Shown piece after piece: positions 25,202-38,197 of a DNA stretch of 53,162 nt. The first letter of the stretch is position 1. The number at the start of each line of letters is the position of its first letter. Both the position numbers and the translations under genes were made by a program. The stretch comes from Thiohalocapsa sp. (lineage in GTDB: Bacteria; Pseudomonadota; Gammaproteobacteria; Chromatiales; Chromatiaceae): contig NZ_JAJDNQ010000084.1 of NCBI RefSeq assembly GCF_022340605.1, forward strand, positions 1-53,162, read 5' to 3'. The notes below the pieces were generated by a model that was given only the letters and a program-made list of their open reading frames with translations, was not told the origin of the DNA and did no database searches.

Positions 25202-25260
25202 GTGGGAGCGCCGTCGTCGGCGCGAGGGACGCCCGATCGCGGCGAAGACGCCGCTCCCAC
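25202..25260. repeat. dispersed palindrome, family A
   Basis: Bounded by GTGGGAGC and GCTCCCAC, with an interior GCCGTCGTCGGCGCG hairpin and a GACGCCCGATCGCGGC centre. It starts eleven bases after the family B composite, so A and B copies abut here. Confidence 0.8.
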
Positions 25261-25361
25261 CAAAGGAGGGCTCGGGGCCGAATTGTGATCCAGGCCGATT
25301 CTGCGATCATGGCGCGCCCGGTTCCGGCTCTGCCGGGTTAGGCAGCGAAGGTCCGCACAGC

Positions 25362-25388
25362 AAAAAGCCCGCGAAAGCGGGCTTTTTT
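25362..25388 (-). terminator. intrinsic terminator of the rpmBG operon (bidirectional)
   Basis: A GCCCGC/GCGGGC stem with a GAAA tetraloop, flanked by A5 on the left and T6 on the right, gives a classical rho-independent terminator on both strands. It is 29 bases past the rpmG stop codon. Confidence 0.88.
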
Positions 25389-25416
25389 GGGGCGCGGTCG
25401 CGGCGGGCGCGATCGG

Positions 25417-25584
25417 TTACTTGATCTTGCCCTCCTTGTACATCACGTGCTTGCGGGCCACCGGGTCGAACTTCTTGATTTCCATCTTGCCCGGCTGGTT
25501 ACGCTTGTTCTTGGTGGTGGTGTAGAAGTGGCCGGTACCCGCGCTCGAGTTGAGGCGGATCTTCTCGCGTGCTGCCTTTGCCAT
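25417..25584 (-). CDS. rpmG: 50S ribosomal protein L33
   Basis: A 55-residue basic protein beginning [20 protein letters not shown] and continuing through [20 protein letters not shown] to a C-terminal [10 protein letters not shown]. This is the standard length and sequence of bacterial L33 in the form lacking zinc-binding cysteines. It lies 63 bases downstream of rpmB, the normal rpmB-rpmG order, and is followed by a strong intrinsic terminator. Confidence 0.97.
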   Translation of the reverse strand: MAKAAREKIRLNSSAGTGHFYTTTKNKRNQPGKMEIKKFDPVARKHVMYKEGKIK

Positions 25585-25647
25585 GTGGCTTCAACCTCTT
25601 GAGCGCTGACTGGTTAAGGGACGTGGTTGCTGGCGAAGCGCGGCGGC

Positions 25648-25884
25648 TCAGACCTTCTCGCCGCGGGCGCGCAGATCGCCGAGCACTGCATCGATGCCCA
25701 GCTTGTCGATGATGCGCAGGCCCTTGGTGGACAGGCGCAGGCGCACCCAGCGCTGCTCGCTCTCCACCCAAAACCGATGATAGTGCAGGTTCGGCAGAAA
25801 GCGCCGACGCGTCTTGTTGTGTGCGTGGGAGACGTTGTTTCCGGTCACCGGGCGCTTGCCGGTCACCTGGCAGACTTTGGACAT
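25648..25884 (-). CDS. rpmB: 50S ribosomal protein L28
   Basis: A 78-residue ribosomal protein beginning [20 protein letters not shown], then [19 protein letters not shown] and a C-terminal [20 protein letters not shown]. Length and motifs are those of gammaproteobacterial L28. A sigma-70 promoter with 17-bp spacing lies about 130 bases upstream, and rpmG follows. The longer open frames through this start overlap the promoter and are not coding. Confidence 0.97.
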   Translation of the reverse strand: MSKVCQVTGKRPVTGNNVSHAHNKTRRRFLPNLHYHRFWVESEQRWVRLRLSTKGLRIIDKLGIDAVLGDLRARGEKV

Positions 25885-26018
25885 GGCCCGAGGCTCCTGT
25901 GTCTGGCCCGCGTCGGAGCGCTGTCTTCGCGCCTGTTCGAAGCTCGTGCGACAGTCGTTTGAGCTCGTGGGCGCGCGCGACGGTCTTCCGACCTGAGCGG
26001 TGCAAAATAAAGCACGCC

Positions 26019-26047
26019 AGAATAGCCGCATCGCGTCGTGCGGTCAA
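26019..26047 (-). promoter_or_regulatory. sigma-70 promoter for rpmB-rpmG
   Basis: On the minus strand TTGACC (26042-26047) and TATTCT (26019-26024) are separated by exactly 17 bases. Transcription would start near 26012, giving a leader of about 130 bases before rpmB. Confidence 0.65.
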
Positions 26048-26113
26048 GGGTTTGCATGCCTCGCACGCGACTCCCGCGGCAGGCATTGGGCGCAAGCGGG
26101 CCGCCGCTTGCTC

Positions 26114-26788
26114 TCAGAGCAGCCCGCGCTCGGCGAACGAGGTCCCGCCGCCCTCGCCGATGACGATGTGGTCGAGCACACGCACGTCCACCAGCGCGAG
26201 CGCGTCGCGCAGGCGCTCGGTGATGTTCAGGTCCGCCTGACTCGGCTCGGCGACACCGGACGGGTGATTGTGGGCGAATATCACGGCGGCGGCGTTCCAG
26301 TGCATCGCCTCGCGCACCACCTCGCGCGGATGGACGCTGGCGCCGTCGATGGTGCCGCGGAACAGCTCCTTGTACTTGATGACCCGGTGACGGTTGTCCA
26401 GGAACAGGCAGGCGAAGACCTCGTGCGGGTATCTGCGCAGCCGGTTCTTGAGATAGTTGCGCGTCGCCTCGGGGCTGGTGAGCACGTCGCGTCCGGCGAT
26501 TTCGGCGTGCAGGTAGCGCTGGCTCAGCTCCAGCACCGCCTGGAGCTGGACGTACTTCGCGGTGCCGAGCCCCTTGGCGCGGCAGAATTCCGCCTGGCTG
26601 GCCGACAACAGCCCCACCAGGCTGCCGAAGTCGGCCAGGAGATCGCGGGCGAGATCGACGGCACTGCGGCCCCTGACGCCCGTGCGCAGGAAGATCGCCA
26701 GCAACTCCGCGTCGCTCAGCGCGTCGGGGCCGCGCAGCAGCAGGCGCTCGCGCGGGCGGTCGTCCTCCGGCCAATCGGTGATGGGCAT
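26114..26788 (-). CDS. radC: RadC family JAB/MPN domain protein
   Basis: A 224-residue protein. An N-terminal helix-hairpin-helix region contains [30 protein letters not shown] and [13 protein letters not shown]. The JAMM metal site follows: a glutamate in the [10 protein letters not shown] strand region, [18 protein letters not shown] with the HxHxxxS element, and a distal aspartate. [17 protein letters not shown] is the family start, and a GGGGA ribosome-binding site precedes it. The historical DNA-repair role is disputed, and the function of chromosomal RadC is not settled. It is transcribed divergently from coaBC, as in many gammaproteobacteria. Confidence 0.93.
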   Translation of the reverse strand: MPITDWPEDDRPRERLLLRGPDALSDAELLAIFLRTGVRGRSAVDLARDLLADFGSLVGLLSASQAEFCRAKGLGTAKYVQLQAVLELSQRYLHAEIAGRDVLTSPEATRNYLKNRLRRYPHEVFACLFLDNRHRVIKYKELFRGTIDGASVHPREVVREAMHWNAAAVIFAHNHPSGVAEPSQADLNITERLRDALALVDVRVLDHIVIGEGGGTSFAERGLL

Positions 26789-26931
26789 CGTCTCTGTCCC
26801 CGGGTGTTGTGCTGTCGATCCTGAGCTTACGCGAGCGTACACGGCATACCAAGTGCCCACCCGCCACTGGCCGCGTGGTGTCGCCCGCACGGGCTGCGAC
26901 CGGCGCACGGAGGGGCCGCCGTGGAGTGCGC

Positions 26932-26937
26932 TACAAT
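26932..26937 (+). promoter_or_regulatory. candidate -10 element of coaBC
   Basis: TACAAT lies in the radC-coaBC divergent spacer, 34 bases before the likely GTG start. No good -35 hexamer is present at 16-18 bases upstream. Transcription from it would begin near 26944, just before the alternative ATG start at 26951. Confidence 0.4.
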
Positions 26938-26965
26938 CTTCGGCGTATCAATGGAGTGCCCTAGG

Positions 26966-28201
26966 GTGAACGTCGCGAGTACAGTGTCCGTCGAGAAGTC
27001 GCAAAAGATCTTGTTGGGGGTGAGCGGGGGCATCGCCGCGTACAAGTGCCCGGAATTGGTGCGGCGGTTGGTGGAGCGTGGTGCCACGGTGCAGGTGGTC
27101 ATGACCGAGGCGGCGGCGTCTTTCGTGACGCCCTTGTCGCTGCAGGCGGTCTCCGGGCGGCCGGTGCGCAGCGCGCTGCTGGACCCACGGGCGGAAGCCG
27201 GCATGGACCACATTGCGCTGGCCCGATGGGCGGACCAGATCCTGATCGCCCCGGCTACCGCACACCTGATCGCGCGCCTCGCGTGCGGCCTGGCCGACGA
27301 CCTGCTGACGACCCTGGTGCTCGCCAGCACCGCGCCGGTGACGGTCGCGCCCGCCATGAACCAACAGATGTGGCAGCATCCGGCGACGGTGGCCAACGTG
27401 GAGACCCTGCGCCGGCGCGGCTACCGATTGCTGGGGCCGGCCGCCGGCGCGCAGGCGTGCGGCGAGACCGGCCCCGGGCGCATGTTGGAGCCCGCGGACA
27501 TCGCCGACGCGCTGCTCGCCGACGCCGCGGCCGGCACGTCGGCGGCGCTCGCCGGCCGGCACGTGCTGCTGACCGCGGGGCCGACGCGGGAGGCCATCGA
27601 CCCGGTGCGCTATGTCGGCAACCGCAGTTCAGGCAAAATGGGGTATGCGTTGGCCGCAGCGCTGCGCCGGGCGGGTGCCGAGGTCACGCTGGTCTCGGGA
27701 CCGACGGCACTGCCGGCGCCGGCGGGCGTCACCCGCATCGACGTGGAGACCGCAGCCGAGATGCACGCGGCGGTGATGGCCCGCGCCCGGGATGCGGCAA
27801 TCTTCGTCGCTGCCGCAGCCGTCGCCGACTACCGCCCGGCCGCACCGCACCCCGGCAAGCTCAAGAAACACGCCGACACCCTGACACTCGAGCTCGTGCG
27901 CAATCCCGATATTCTTGCCGACGTCGCCGCGCTGACCGCGGACCGGCCCTTCACCGTCGGCTTCGCGGCCGAGACCGACGACGTAGAGGCGCATGCGCTG
28001 GCCAAGCTGCACAACAAGGGGCTCGATATGATCGCCGCCAACCGCGTCGGCAGCGGCGTCGGCTTCGAGGCCGATGACAACGCCCTGCTGGTGTTCTGGC
28101 ACGGTGGGCGGCATGCCCTTCCCATGATGCCGAAGCCGGCCCTGGCCGAGGCGCTGACAGCACTGATCGCAGATCGCTATGCGGCATCGACTTCAGGTTA
28201 A
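26966..28201 (+). CDS. coaBC: bifunctional phosphopantothenoylcysteine decarboxylase / phosphopantothenate-cysteine ligase
   Basis: About 411 residues catalysing two steps of coenzyme A synthesis. The N-terminal flavoprotein CoaC domain shows [13 protein letters not shown], the active-site [11 protein letters not shown] and the substrate-clamp cysteine in [10 protein letters not shown]. The C-terminal CoaB domain begins [20 protein letters not shown] and contains [23 protein letters not shown] and KLKKHADTL, followed by VGFAAETDD. The GTG at 26966 is preferred because GGAG lies nine bases before it. An in-frame ATG at 26951 lacks a ribosome-binding site. The 3' end overlaps dut by 23 bases, so the two genes are coupled. 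Confidence 0.95.
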   Translation: MNVASTVSVEKSQKILLGVSGGIAAYKCPELVRRLVERGATVQVVMTEAAASFVTPLSLQAVSGRPVRSALLDPRAEAGMDHIALARWADQILIAPATAHLIARLACGLADDLLTTLVLASTAPVTVAPAMNQQMWQHPATVANVETLRRRGYRLLGPAAGAQACGETGPGRMLEPADIADALLADAAAGTSAALAGRHVLLTAGPTREAIDPVRYVGNRSSGKMGYALAAALRRAGAEVTLVSGPTALPAPAGVTRIDVETAAEMHAAVMARARDAAIFVAAAAVADYRPAAPHPGKLKKHADTLTLELVRNPDILADVAALTADRPFTVGFAAETDDVEAHALAKLHNKGLDMIAANRVGSGVGFEADDNALLVFWHGGRHALPMMPKPALAEALTALIADRYAASTSG

Positions 28202-28637
28202 GGTACTCGATCCCCGCCTTGGACGGGACTTCCCGCTCCCGACCTACGCCACCGACGGCGCCGCCGGCATGGACCTGCGGGCGCTGCCGCCGGCGCCGCT
28301 GGAGCTTGCGCCCGGTGCGGCCGAGCTGCTGCCCACCGGCATGGCGGTGCACATCGCCGAGCCCGGACTGGCGGCGATGATCCTGCCGCGGTCGGGCCTC
28401 GGGCATCGTCACGGCATTGTGCTGGGTAACCTGGTGGGGCTCATCGACGCGGACTACCAGGGCGAGCTCCTGGTCTCCTGCTGGAACCGCGGGCGCGAGC
28501 CCTTCCGCATCGAGGTGGGCGAGCGCATCGCGCAGTTGGTGCTGGTGCCCGTGGTACGCGCTGAGCTGGAGCTCGTGGACGCGTTTGCCGCCACCACCCG
28601 CGGCAGCCGCGGCTTCGGTCACAGCGGGCGGCTCTGA
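28179..28637 (+). CDS. dut: deoxyuridine 5'-triphosphate nucleotidohydrolase
   Basis: A 152-residue trimeric dUTPase that hydrolyses dUTP to dUMP, keeping uracil out of DNA and supplying thymidylate synthesis. The five motifs are present: [49 protein letters not shown], and the C-terminal glycine-rich [13 protein letters not shown]. The start overlaps the end of coaBC, and algC follows 94 bases later, which is the conserved coaBC-dut-algC order. Confidence 0.97.
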   Translation: MRHRLQVKVLDPRLGRDFPLPTYATDGAAGMDLRALPPAPLELAPGAAELLPTGMAVHIAEPGLAAMILPRSGLGHRHGIVLGNLVGLIDADYQGELLVSCWNRGREPFRIEVGERIAQLVLVPVVRAELELVDAFAATTRGSRGFGHSGRL

Positions 28638-28731
28638 GCCATGCCTGGCGTGCCCGGATCGCGAGCCTTCGGCAGCCGCCGCCGCACGGCGTCCCCGGTG
28701 GCGCTGTCTTCGCATGGAGGGCGCGGCTGAC

Positions 28732-33380
<4,649 letters not shown>

Positions 33381-33650
33381 TGGGCGTTTCGATGCGTGGG
33401 GGGCAGCCTGCTTGGCCGTTGCGACGACTGTAAAGAAATGTAGGCGAAGGGGCGGTCGTCCGCTGCGATATGGCGCATGTTTCGGTCGATGTCGCGCGTG
33501 CGCTCGGCGGTGAGCGTGCCGGTGTCGGTGTCGGTGCCGGTGCTGGAGCCATCATTCCGCCCTGTCGGGTCGCTGCGCCGGGCTCACGCTCGTGCTGCCG
33601 CGGTGCCTGCCGGCGGCAGCGCAGGGCGGCACGCGCACGGGGCTGGCGGC

Positions 33651-34295
33651 TCACGTGGCGCCATAGCGACTGCGGTAGTCGGCAAGGGCAGGGTGAAAGT
33701 CCGCGTACACGCCATGGCCTTTGAGGAAGTCCACGAGGTCGTGCAGGGTGGCGATGCTGATGGTGGCGAGGCCATGCTCCGCCGCGATTTCCGCCGTGGC
33801 CGACCCGGCGCCGCTGCCGCGCTCGCAGCGATCGAGAGCGATGAGCACCCCCACGGGGGTGGCGCCGGCACCGCGGATCAGCGTGACGGACTCCCGCACC
33901 GAGGTGCCGGCGGTGATGACATCGTCTACGATCAGGACCCGCCCTTTTAGCTCACTGCCCACCAGGCTGCCGCCCTCGCCATGGTCTTTCGACTCTTTGC
34001 GGTTGAATGCAAAGGGCATGTCACGGTCGTGGTGCTCCGCGAGCGCAATGGCGGTGCACGCGGCCAAGGGTATACCCTTGTAGGCCGGCCCGAATAGCAT
34101 GTCCACGTCGAGCCCCGAGCGCATCAGCGCCGCGGCGTAGAAGCGTCCTAGCCGGGCCAGCCCGAGTCCGGTGCTGAAGGCCCCGGCATTGAAGAAATAG
34201 GGGCTCTGGCGGCCGGATTTGAGGGTGAACTGCCCAAAGCGCAGCACCCCGGTGTCCACGGCGAAGCGCAGGAAGTCCCGCTGATAGTCTTGCAT
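33651..34295 (-). CDS. pyrE: orotate phosphoribosyltransferase
   Basis: A 214-residue enzyme converting orotate and PRPP to orotidine monophosphate in pyrimidine synthesis. Motifs are [44 protein letters not shown] (the flexible catalytic loop) and the PRPP loop [14 protein letters not shown]. The length is normal for the bacterial homodimeric enzyme. It is transcribed divergently from the SafE-like gene across a 147-base spacer that carries a perfect 8-bp inverted repeat. The 270 bases between it and the DUF4124 gene contain no further gene. Confidence 0.97.
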   Translation of the reverse strand: MQDYQRDFLRFAVDTGVLRFGQFTLKSGRQSPYFFNAGAFSTGLGLARLGRFYAAALMRSGLDVDMLFGPAYKGIPLAACTAIALAEHHDRDMPFAFNRKESKDHGEGGSLVGSELKGRVLIVDDVITAGTSVRESVTLIRGAGATPVGVLIALDRCERGSGAGSATAEIAAEHGLATISIATLHDLVDFLKGHGVYADFHPALADYRSRYGAT

Positions 34296-34328
34296 GCACG
34301 CCTCTCTCGCGCTGGTTGACCGATGTTG

Positions 34329-34350
34329 TCACGAAATGCACGTTTCGTGA
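34329..34350. promoter_or_regulatory. perfect inverted repeat in the pyrE/SafE divergent spacer
   Basis: TCACGAAA and TTTCGTGA are exact complements separated by six bases. The site lies 34 bases upstream of pyrE and 93 bases upstream of the divergent gene, a typical operator position. No known regulator was assigned to it. Confidence 0.45.
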
Positions 34351-34442
34351 ACGACGGGCCGGCGACTATCGCCGTCGCGGCACCGAGCGTGCCGCTTCCA
34401 CCCCGGCCGACCCTATGCTAACCCCGTGCAGGCTGCTCGGAT

Positions 34443-35126
34443 ATGCTCACATCATTATTGACCGCCTTTGTCGTCGGGCTGCTGGGCGGCGTCCACTGCG
34501 TGGGTATGTGCGGCGGCATCGTCTCCATGCTGACCATGGGCATCGCGCCGGAGCGTCGCCGCCACATGGTCGAACTACTGCCGCTTCAGCTCGGCTACAA
34601 CCTGGGCCGGGTGGCCGGCTACACCCTGGCCGGTGCGCTGTTCGGGGGCCTCGGGGCCGCGCTGGTGCAGGCGCCGGCCCTGCACTGGGTGCAACGGGTG
34701 CTTTACGCCGTCGCCGCGGTCGTGATGGTGGCGCTCGGCCTGTACCTCGGTGGCTGGTGGCGCGGTCTCGTCCTCGTGGAGCGGGCGGGTGGGCTCCTGT
34801 GGCACCGGTTGGAGCCGGTTGGCCGGCGTCTGCTGCCCATCCGCAACTGGGTCCAGGCCGTCGCCGTCGGGCTGGTCTGGGCGTGGTTGCCCTGCGGGCT
34901 GGTGTACAGCGCCCTCATTCTCGCGCTGGGCACGGGCTCCCCGCTGCAAGGGGCGCTGGTGATGCTGGCCTTTGGTCTCGGCACCTTGCCGAACCTGCTC
35001 GGCATCGCCCTACTGGCCGGCGCTGCTGCCCGTTACACGGAAGCGGTATGGCTGCGCCGTGGCGCTGGGATGTTGGTGATGGGCTTCGGCGGGTTTGCGC
35101 TGTGGCAGCTGTTCGCTGCCGGCTGA
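34443..35126 (+). CDS. sulfite exporter TauE/SafE-like (DsbD_2) membrane protein
   Basis: A 227-residue protein with six predicted membrane helices. The two family motifs are in place: GGVHCVGMCGG in the first helix and WLPCGLVYSAL in the fourth, together placing conserved cysteines within the membrane. This is the UreH/DsbD_2-type group, whose members next to cbb3 oxidase genes have been linked to metal or copper handling. There is no oxidase gene here, so the role is not defined by context. It is transcribed divergently from pyrE and convergent with the GTPase gene. Confidence 0.82.
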   Translation: MLTSLLTAFVVGLLGGVHCVGMCGGIVSMLTMGIAPERRRHMVELLPLQLGYNLGRVAGYTLAGALFGGLGAALVQAPALHWVQRVLYAVAAVVMVALGLYLGGWWRGLVLVERAGGLLWHRLEPVGRRLLPIRNWVQAVAVGLVWAWLPCGLVYSALILALGTGSPLQGALVMLAFGLGTLPNLLGIALLAGAAARYTEAVWLRRGAGMLVMGFGGFALWQLFAAG

Positions 35127-35135
35127 GGACGCGCA

Positions 35136-37124
35136 TCAACCGGAGCGGCGCACCGGCTCTCCATCGCTGGTGACCAGATAGGGGGTGCGCTCGCGCACGG
35201 ACTGGACGCTCGGCTCGTAGTCCAGCGCGTTGCGGATGTTGCGCAGCAGGGTGAGCTGCTTGGCGAGGTGGACGCGCTCGCGCAGCAGGACCGCACGCTC
35301 CGCCCTGGCCTCCTCGCGTGTGGCCTTGACGAGCTGAAAGCGTGCCAGCCGCCGCTCGGCGTTGGCCTTGCGGTGCTCCACCTCAGCGACGAGCGGAGCG
35401 AGCGCGCCATCCAGCCAGCGGTCAATGTCTTCCCGCAGGTGCTCGAACAAGACCCGCGCGCGCTGCACCAGGCGGCGCTCGAAGCGGCGGATGGCGACGG
35501 TCTGCAGGGTCAACAGCAGCTCGCCGCCTTGGGCGAAACGCACCGCCTCGGCGTGCAGCAGGTCCATTTCGAGCCGGTACTTGGCGAGTGAGAGAGGCGG
35601 CGGCGGGTTCAGGGTCAATCCCAGCTCGCGCCCGAGGTGCGCATAGGTGGCGTCTGTCTGGCTGGCGATGGCGGCGGCGTCGGTGCCGGCGCGCGCCACG
35701 ATGCAGCGCAGCTCGTCGAACATAGCGCGCATGGTCCGGCGCAAGCCGCCGGTGCTCCAACTCGCGCGCAGCCGCGCCCGGCCTCGTCTGGCCAGGTGCT
35801 CGAAAGCGTCGGCTTCGAGCAGTCGGCAGCAGTGCTCGACGCGGGCGTGCAGCGCCCGCTGGGCGCGTTGCACCATCTGCACGCCGTGCAGGTACGCCTG
35901 CTCGTCGTCGCGCGTGCGCTCCAGCGTGCGCGCCACCAATTCCGCGCTGCGCACATCCAGCGTCAGCAACTCGTGAATGCGCACCTCGGTATCGCGCGAG
36001 CGTGCGGCAAGGCTCTCCACCGCGTTCTCGAGAAGCCCGCCGATGCGCTCGTCCACCACGGCGCGGCAGGCGCGGCGGCGCGCGGTGATGAGCCCCTCGG
36101 CGAGCGTGGCTTCCAGCGCGTCGATGCCGCTGGCACGCAGGCGCGCGGGCTTGTCGGCGATCTTGGCAGCGAGCCCATCGTGTGCGGAGACCGCGTGCAC
36201 CTGGCCGCGATCCACCGCCAGGGCGGTGGCGGTGCGCTGGGCCAGACGCTCGAGTTTGGCCCCGCGCAGGTTGTCGTCGGCGCCGAGCAGGTCTGCGCGG
36301 GTCAGGGCCACCAGGATCACCGCCTGAGGTTGGGCCGCGGGCCGCAGGTGCTCGCGCCATAGGGTCAGATCGGCCGCTTCGGCCCCGCGGTCCGCCGCGA
36401 TGGTCACGAGCAGCGCGTCGGCGCGCCTCAGTAACTCGCGATGCAGGGCACCATCACGCTCGGTGGCGGTGAGTCCGGGCAGGTCCAGCAGCACGAGCCC
36501 CTTCTTCAGCAGCGGGTGCGGGAAGCTGAGCAGGGCGTGGCGCCAGCAGGGCACCTCGCAGGTGCCGGCCTGCACTGTCGCCGCGTCGACGCGCAGCCCG
36601 AGGCGCCGGGCGCGTGCGAGAGAGATCCGCTTGGTGCGGTACATTTCGGCGAGGGTGGCATTGATCTGCTCCGGTTCCTGCGGGTGCAGCGGCAGCCGCA
36701 CCCAGCGCGCCGGCGTGGCCTTCAGCGCCTCCAGCGGCTCTGCACTGGCCAGGTACTCGATGGGCAACAGTCGCAGACAGGCGTCGCCGTCGCCCGGCTG
36801 CCACTGAATCTCCAGCGGGCAACCGTCGGCCGCGGCCTTGACGGGCAGCAGCCGCCGGCCGAACTCGGCGAAGAACAGGGCGTTGATGAGCTCGGTCTTG
36901 CCGCGCTGCGCGGCGCCCGCCACCACGACGGTGAGCTGGTCGGTCTCGATGGCGGCCAGCGCGCGGGCCAGCCGCGCATCCGTCTCCGCGGTGCCGGCAC
37001 CCGCGCCACGCAGCCAGCCGCGCAGGTCGTGCACGGCGCGCACGGCCCGCGAGCGCCACTTGCCATGCACGGCCAAGTGCTCTTTGAGCGTGGCATGTTC
37101 TGTGCTGTAGGGTCCCGAGTGCAT
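35136..37124 (-). CDS. dynamin-like large GTPase
   Basis: A 662-residue protein. The G domain lies in roughly residues 60-340: P-loop GAAQRGKT (70-77), G3 DLPG (214-217) within KGLVLLDLPGLTATERD, and G4 TRAD (275-278) in place of the usual N/TKxD. Residues 340-662 are almost entirely charged helix (many Arg/Glu/Leu heptads), as in bacterial dynamin-like proteins. No transmembrane paddle is obvious. The absence of lysine in G4 may affect nucleotide affinity or specificity. MHSGPYSTEHATLKEHL is chosen as the start, preceded by GGAGA. It lies 142 bases downstream of yggU on the same strand. Cellular role unknown. Confidence 0.78.
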   Translation of the reverse strand: MHSGPYSTEHATLKEHLAVHGKWRSRAVRAVHDLRGWLRGAGAGTAETDARLARALAAIETDQLTVVVAGAAQRGKTELINALFFAEFGRRLLPVKAAADGCPLEIQWQPGDGDACLRLLPIEYLASAEPLEALKATPARWVRLPLHPQEPEQINATLAEMYRTKRISLARARRLGLRVDAATVQAGTCEVPCWRHALLSFPHPLLKKGLVLLDLPGLTATERDGALHRELLRRADALLVTIAADRGAEAADLTLWREHLRPAAQPQAVILVALTRADLLGADDNLRGAKLERLAQRTATALAVDRGQVHAVSAHDGLAAKIADKPARLRASGIDALEATLAEGLITARRRACRAVVDERIGGLLENAVESLAARSRDTEVRIHELLTLDVRSAELVARTLERTRDDEQAYLHGVQMVQRAQRALHARVEHCCRLLEADAFEHLARRGRARLRASWSTGGLRRTMRAMFDELRCIVARAGTDAAAIASQTDATYAHLGRELGLTLNPPPPLSLAKYRLEMDLLHAEAVRFAQGGELLLTLQTVAIRRFERRLVQRARVLFEHLREDIDRWLDGALAPLVAEVEHRKANAERRLARFQLVKATREEARAERAVLLRERVHLAKQLTLLRNIRNALDYEPSVQSVRERTPYLVTSDGEPVRRSG

Positions 37125-37266
37125 CGGGCCGGTCTCCGTCGACGCCGCGTGTTGCTGGCGGGGGGCGCGCGAGGCGCATGCACCGGTGCTGCCGCCGAGG
37201 TGGCATTCTCGGGTGGCATTACGGGGCGTCCCGCGGACACTCCACCAAGTACATTGTAACGGGCGT

Positions 37267-37575
37267 CTAGACGCTGTCCCGTGAGCGGTTGCTGGATTCG
37301 GCCAAAGGGGCCGGCAACACGACGGGCGCATCGATCAGGATCACCTTGGAGCGGCCCTGGGTGCCGCGCTCCAGCCGCACGCGCTGTTTCGGCACCGCGA
37401 AGGCACGGGCGAGGAATTGGATGAGGCGCGCGTTGGCCTTGCCGTCCACGGGCGGTGCCTTGATCCGCACCCGCAGCTCGTCGCCGAGCGGCTCCCCGAA
37501 GGCGTCCTCGCGCGCGCGCGGCTGTACGCGCAGCGCGAGCCGAAGTGTCTCTCCCTGCCAGGTGTACCAGCTCAT
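37267..37575 (-). CDS. yggU: DUF167 family protein YggU
   Basis: A 102-residue protein of the YggU/DUF167 family. LRLALRVQPRAREDAFGE, the conserved VRIKAPPVDGKANARLIQFLA, and VRLERGTQGRSKVILI are diagnostic. The function is not established. It sits directly after yggT, the usual pair at the end of the proC cluster. The 3' 20 residues are variable. The start codon lies inside one unit of a 17-base tandem duplication. Confidence 0.92.
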   Translation of the reverse strand: MSWYTWQGETLRLALRVQPRAREDAFGEPLGDELRVRIKAPPVDGKANARLIQFLARAFAVPKQRVRLERGTQGRSKVILIDAPVVLPAPLAESSNRSRDSV

Positions 37576-37605
37576 GATCGCGACGCGGTCATGATCGCGA
37601 CGCGG
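37572..37605. repeat. perfect 17-base tandem duplication at the yggU start
   Basis: TCATGATCGCGACGCGG occurs twice head to tail. Each unit contains an ATG on the minus strand, but the units are out of frame with each other, so only the first (37573-37575) is the yggU start. It looks like a recent slippage duplication of the translation-initiation region. Confidence 0.85.
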
Positions 37606-37621
37606 TCCGGGCGCCCGGCCG

Positions 37622-38197
37622 TCAGAACGGGCTGCCGGTGAGCGCCCGCAGCGGCGGCAGCAGCAGCATCTGCAGCAGCACCAGGCCGACCATGGCCACC
37701 ATCGGCGACAGGTCGATGCCGCTGATGGGGGGCAGCAGCCGCTGCGCCGGGACCAGGATGGGATCGGTGAGGCGGTTCAGCAGGTCGATGGCGGGGTTGT
37801 AGGGATCGGGGCTCACCCAGCTCAGGATCACGCGGATCAGGATGGCGAACAGGAAGATGCTGATGACCAGTCCGAACAGGGCCGGAATTGCCCAGGCCAG
37901 GGCCGCCAGGGGTCTGAGGCCGAGCCCGAACAGCATGGCCAGCAGCATCAGCTCCAGCGCCTGGAGCAGCCAGGCGAGCACCAGCGAGGCGATGTCCAGC
38001 CCGCGGAAGCCCGGGATCACCTTGCGCAGCGGGCGCAGCACCGGGGAAGTGAGCTTCACAACGAACTGCGAGATGGGGTTGTAGAAGTCCGCCCGCGCCC
38101 ATTGCAGCAGGAAGCGGATCACGACCAGGGTGATGTACAGCCCGAACAGGGTCTTGATCAGGAAGATGAGTGGGTTGGTGAAGTAGGCCTCGGTCAT
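37622..38197 (-). CDS. yggT: YggT family integral membrane protein
   Basis: A 191-residue membrane protein formed by two copies of the YggT unit. Each unit has two helices and the motif RFLLQWARADFYNPISQFVVKL in the first half, or RVILSWVSPDPYNPAIDLL in the second, followed by DPIL.P.R...P. The family is implicated in osmotic-shock tolerance and cell-envelope organisation, but without a firm mechanism. Its start overlaps the proC stop as ATGA. yggU follows after 46 bases. Confidence 0.92.
   Translation of the reverse strand: MTEAYFTNPLIFLIKTLFGLYITLVVIRFLLQWARADFYNPISQFVVKLTSPVLRPLRKVIPGFRGLDIASLVLAWLLQALELMLLAMLFGLGLRPLAALAWAIPALFGLVISIFLFAILIRVILSWVSPDPYNPAIDLLNRLTDPILVPAQRLLPPISGIDLSPMVAMVGLVLLQMLLLPPLRALTGSPF

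Larger units (their letters stand above)
24867..25416. other. intergenic region packed with palindromic repeats and the rpmBG terminator
   Basis: No gene is supported in these 550 bases between the desaturase and the convergent rpmG. From left to right there are about 150 bases of unremarkable sequence, a family B composite (25037-25191), a family A copy (25202-25260), a GATC-containing flank resembling other family A flanks, and the bidirectional terminator at 25362-25388. Confidence 0.75.
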
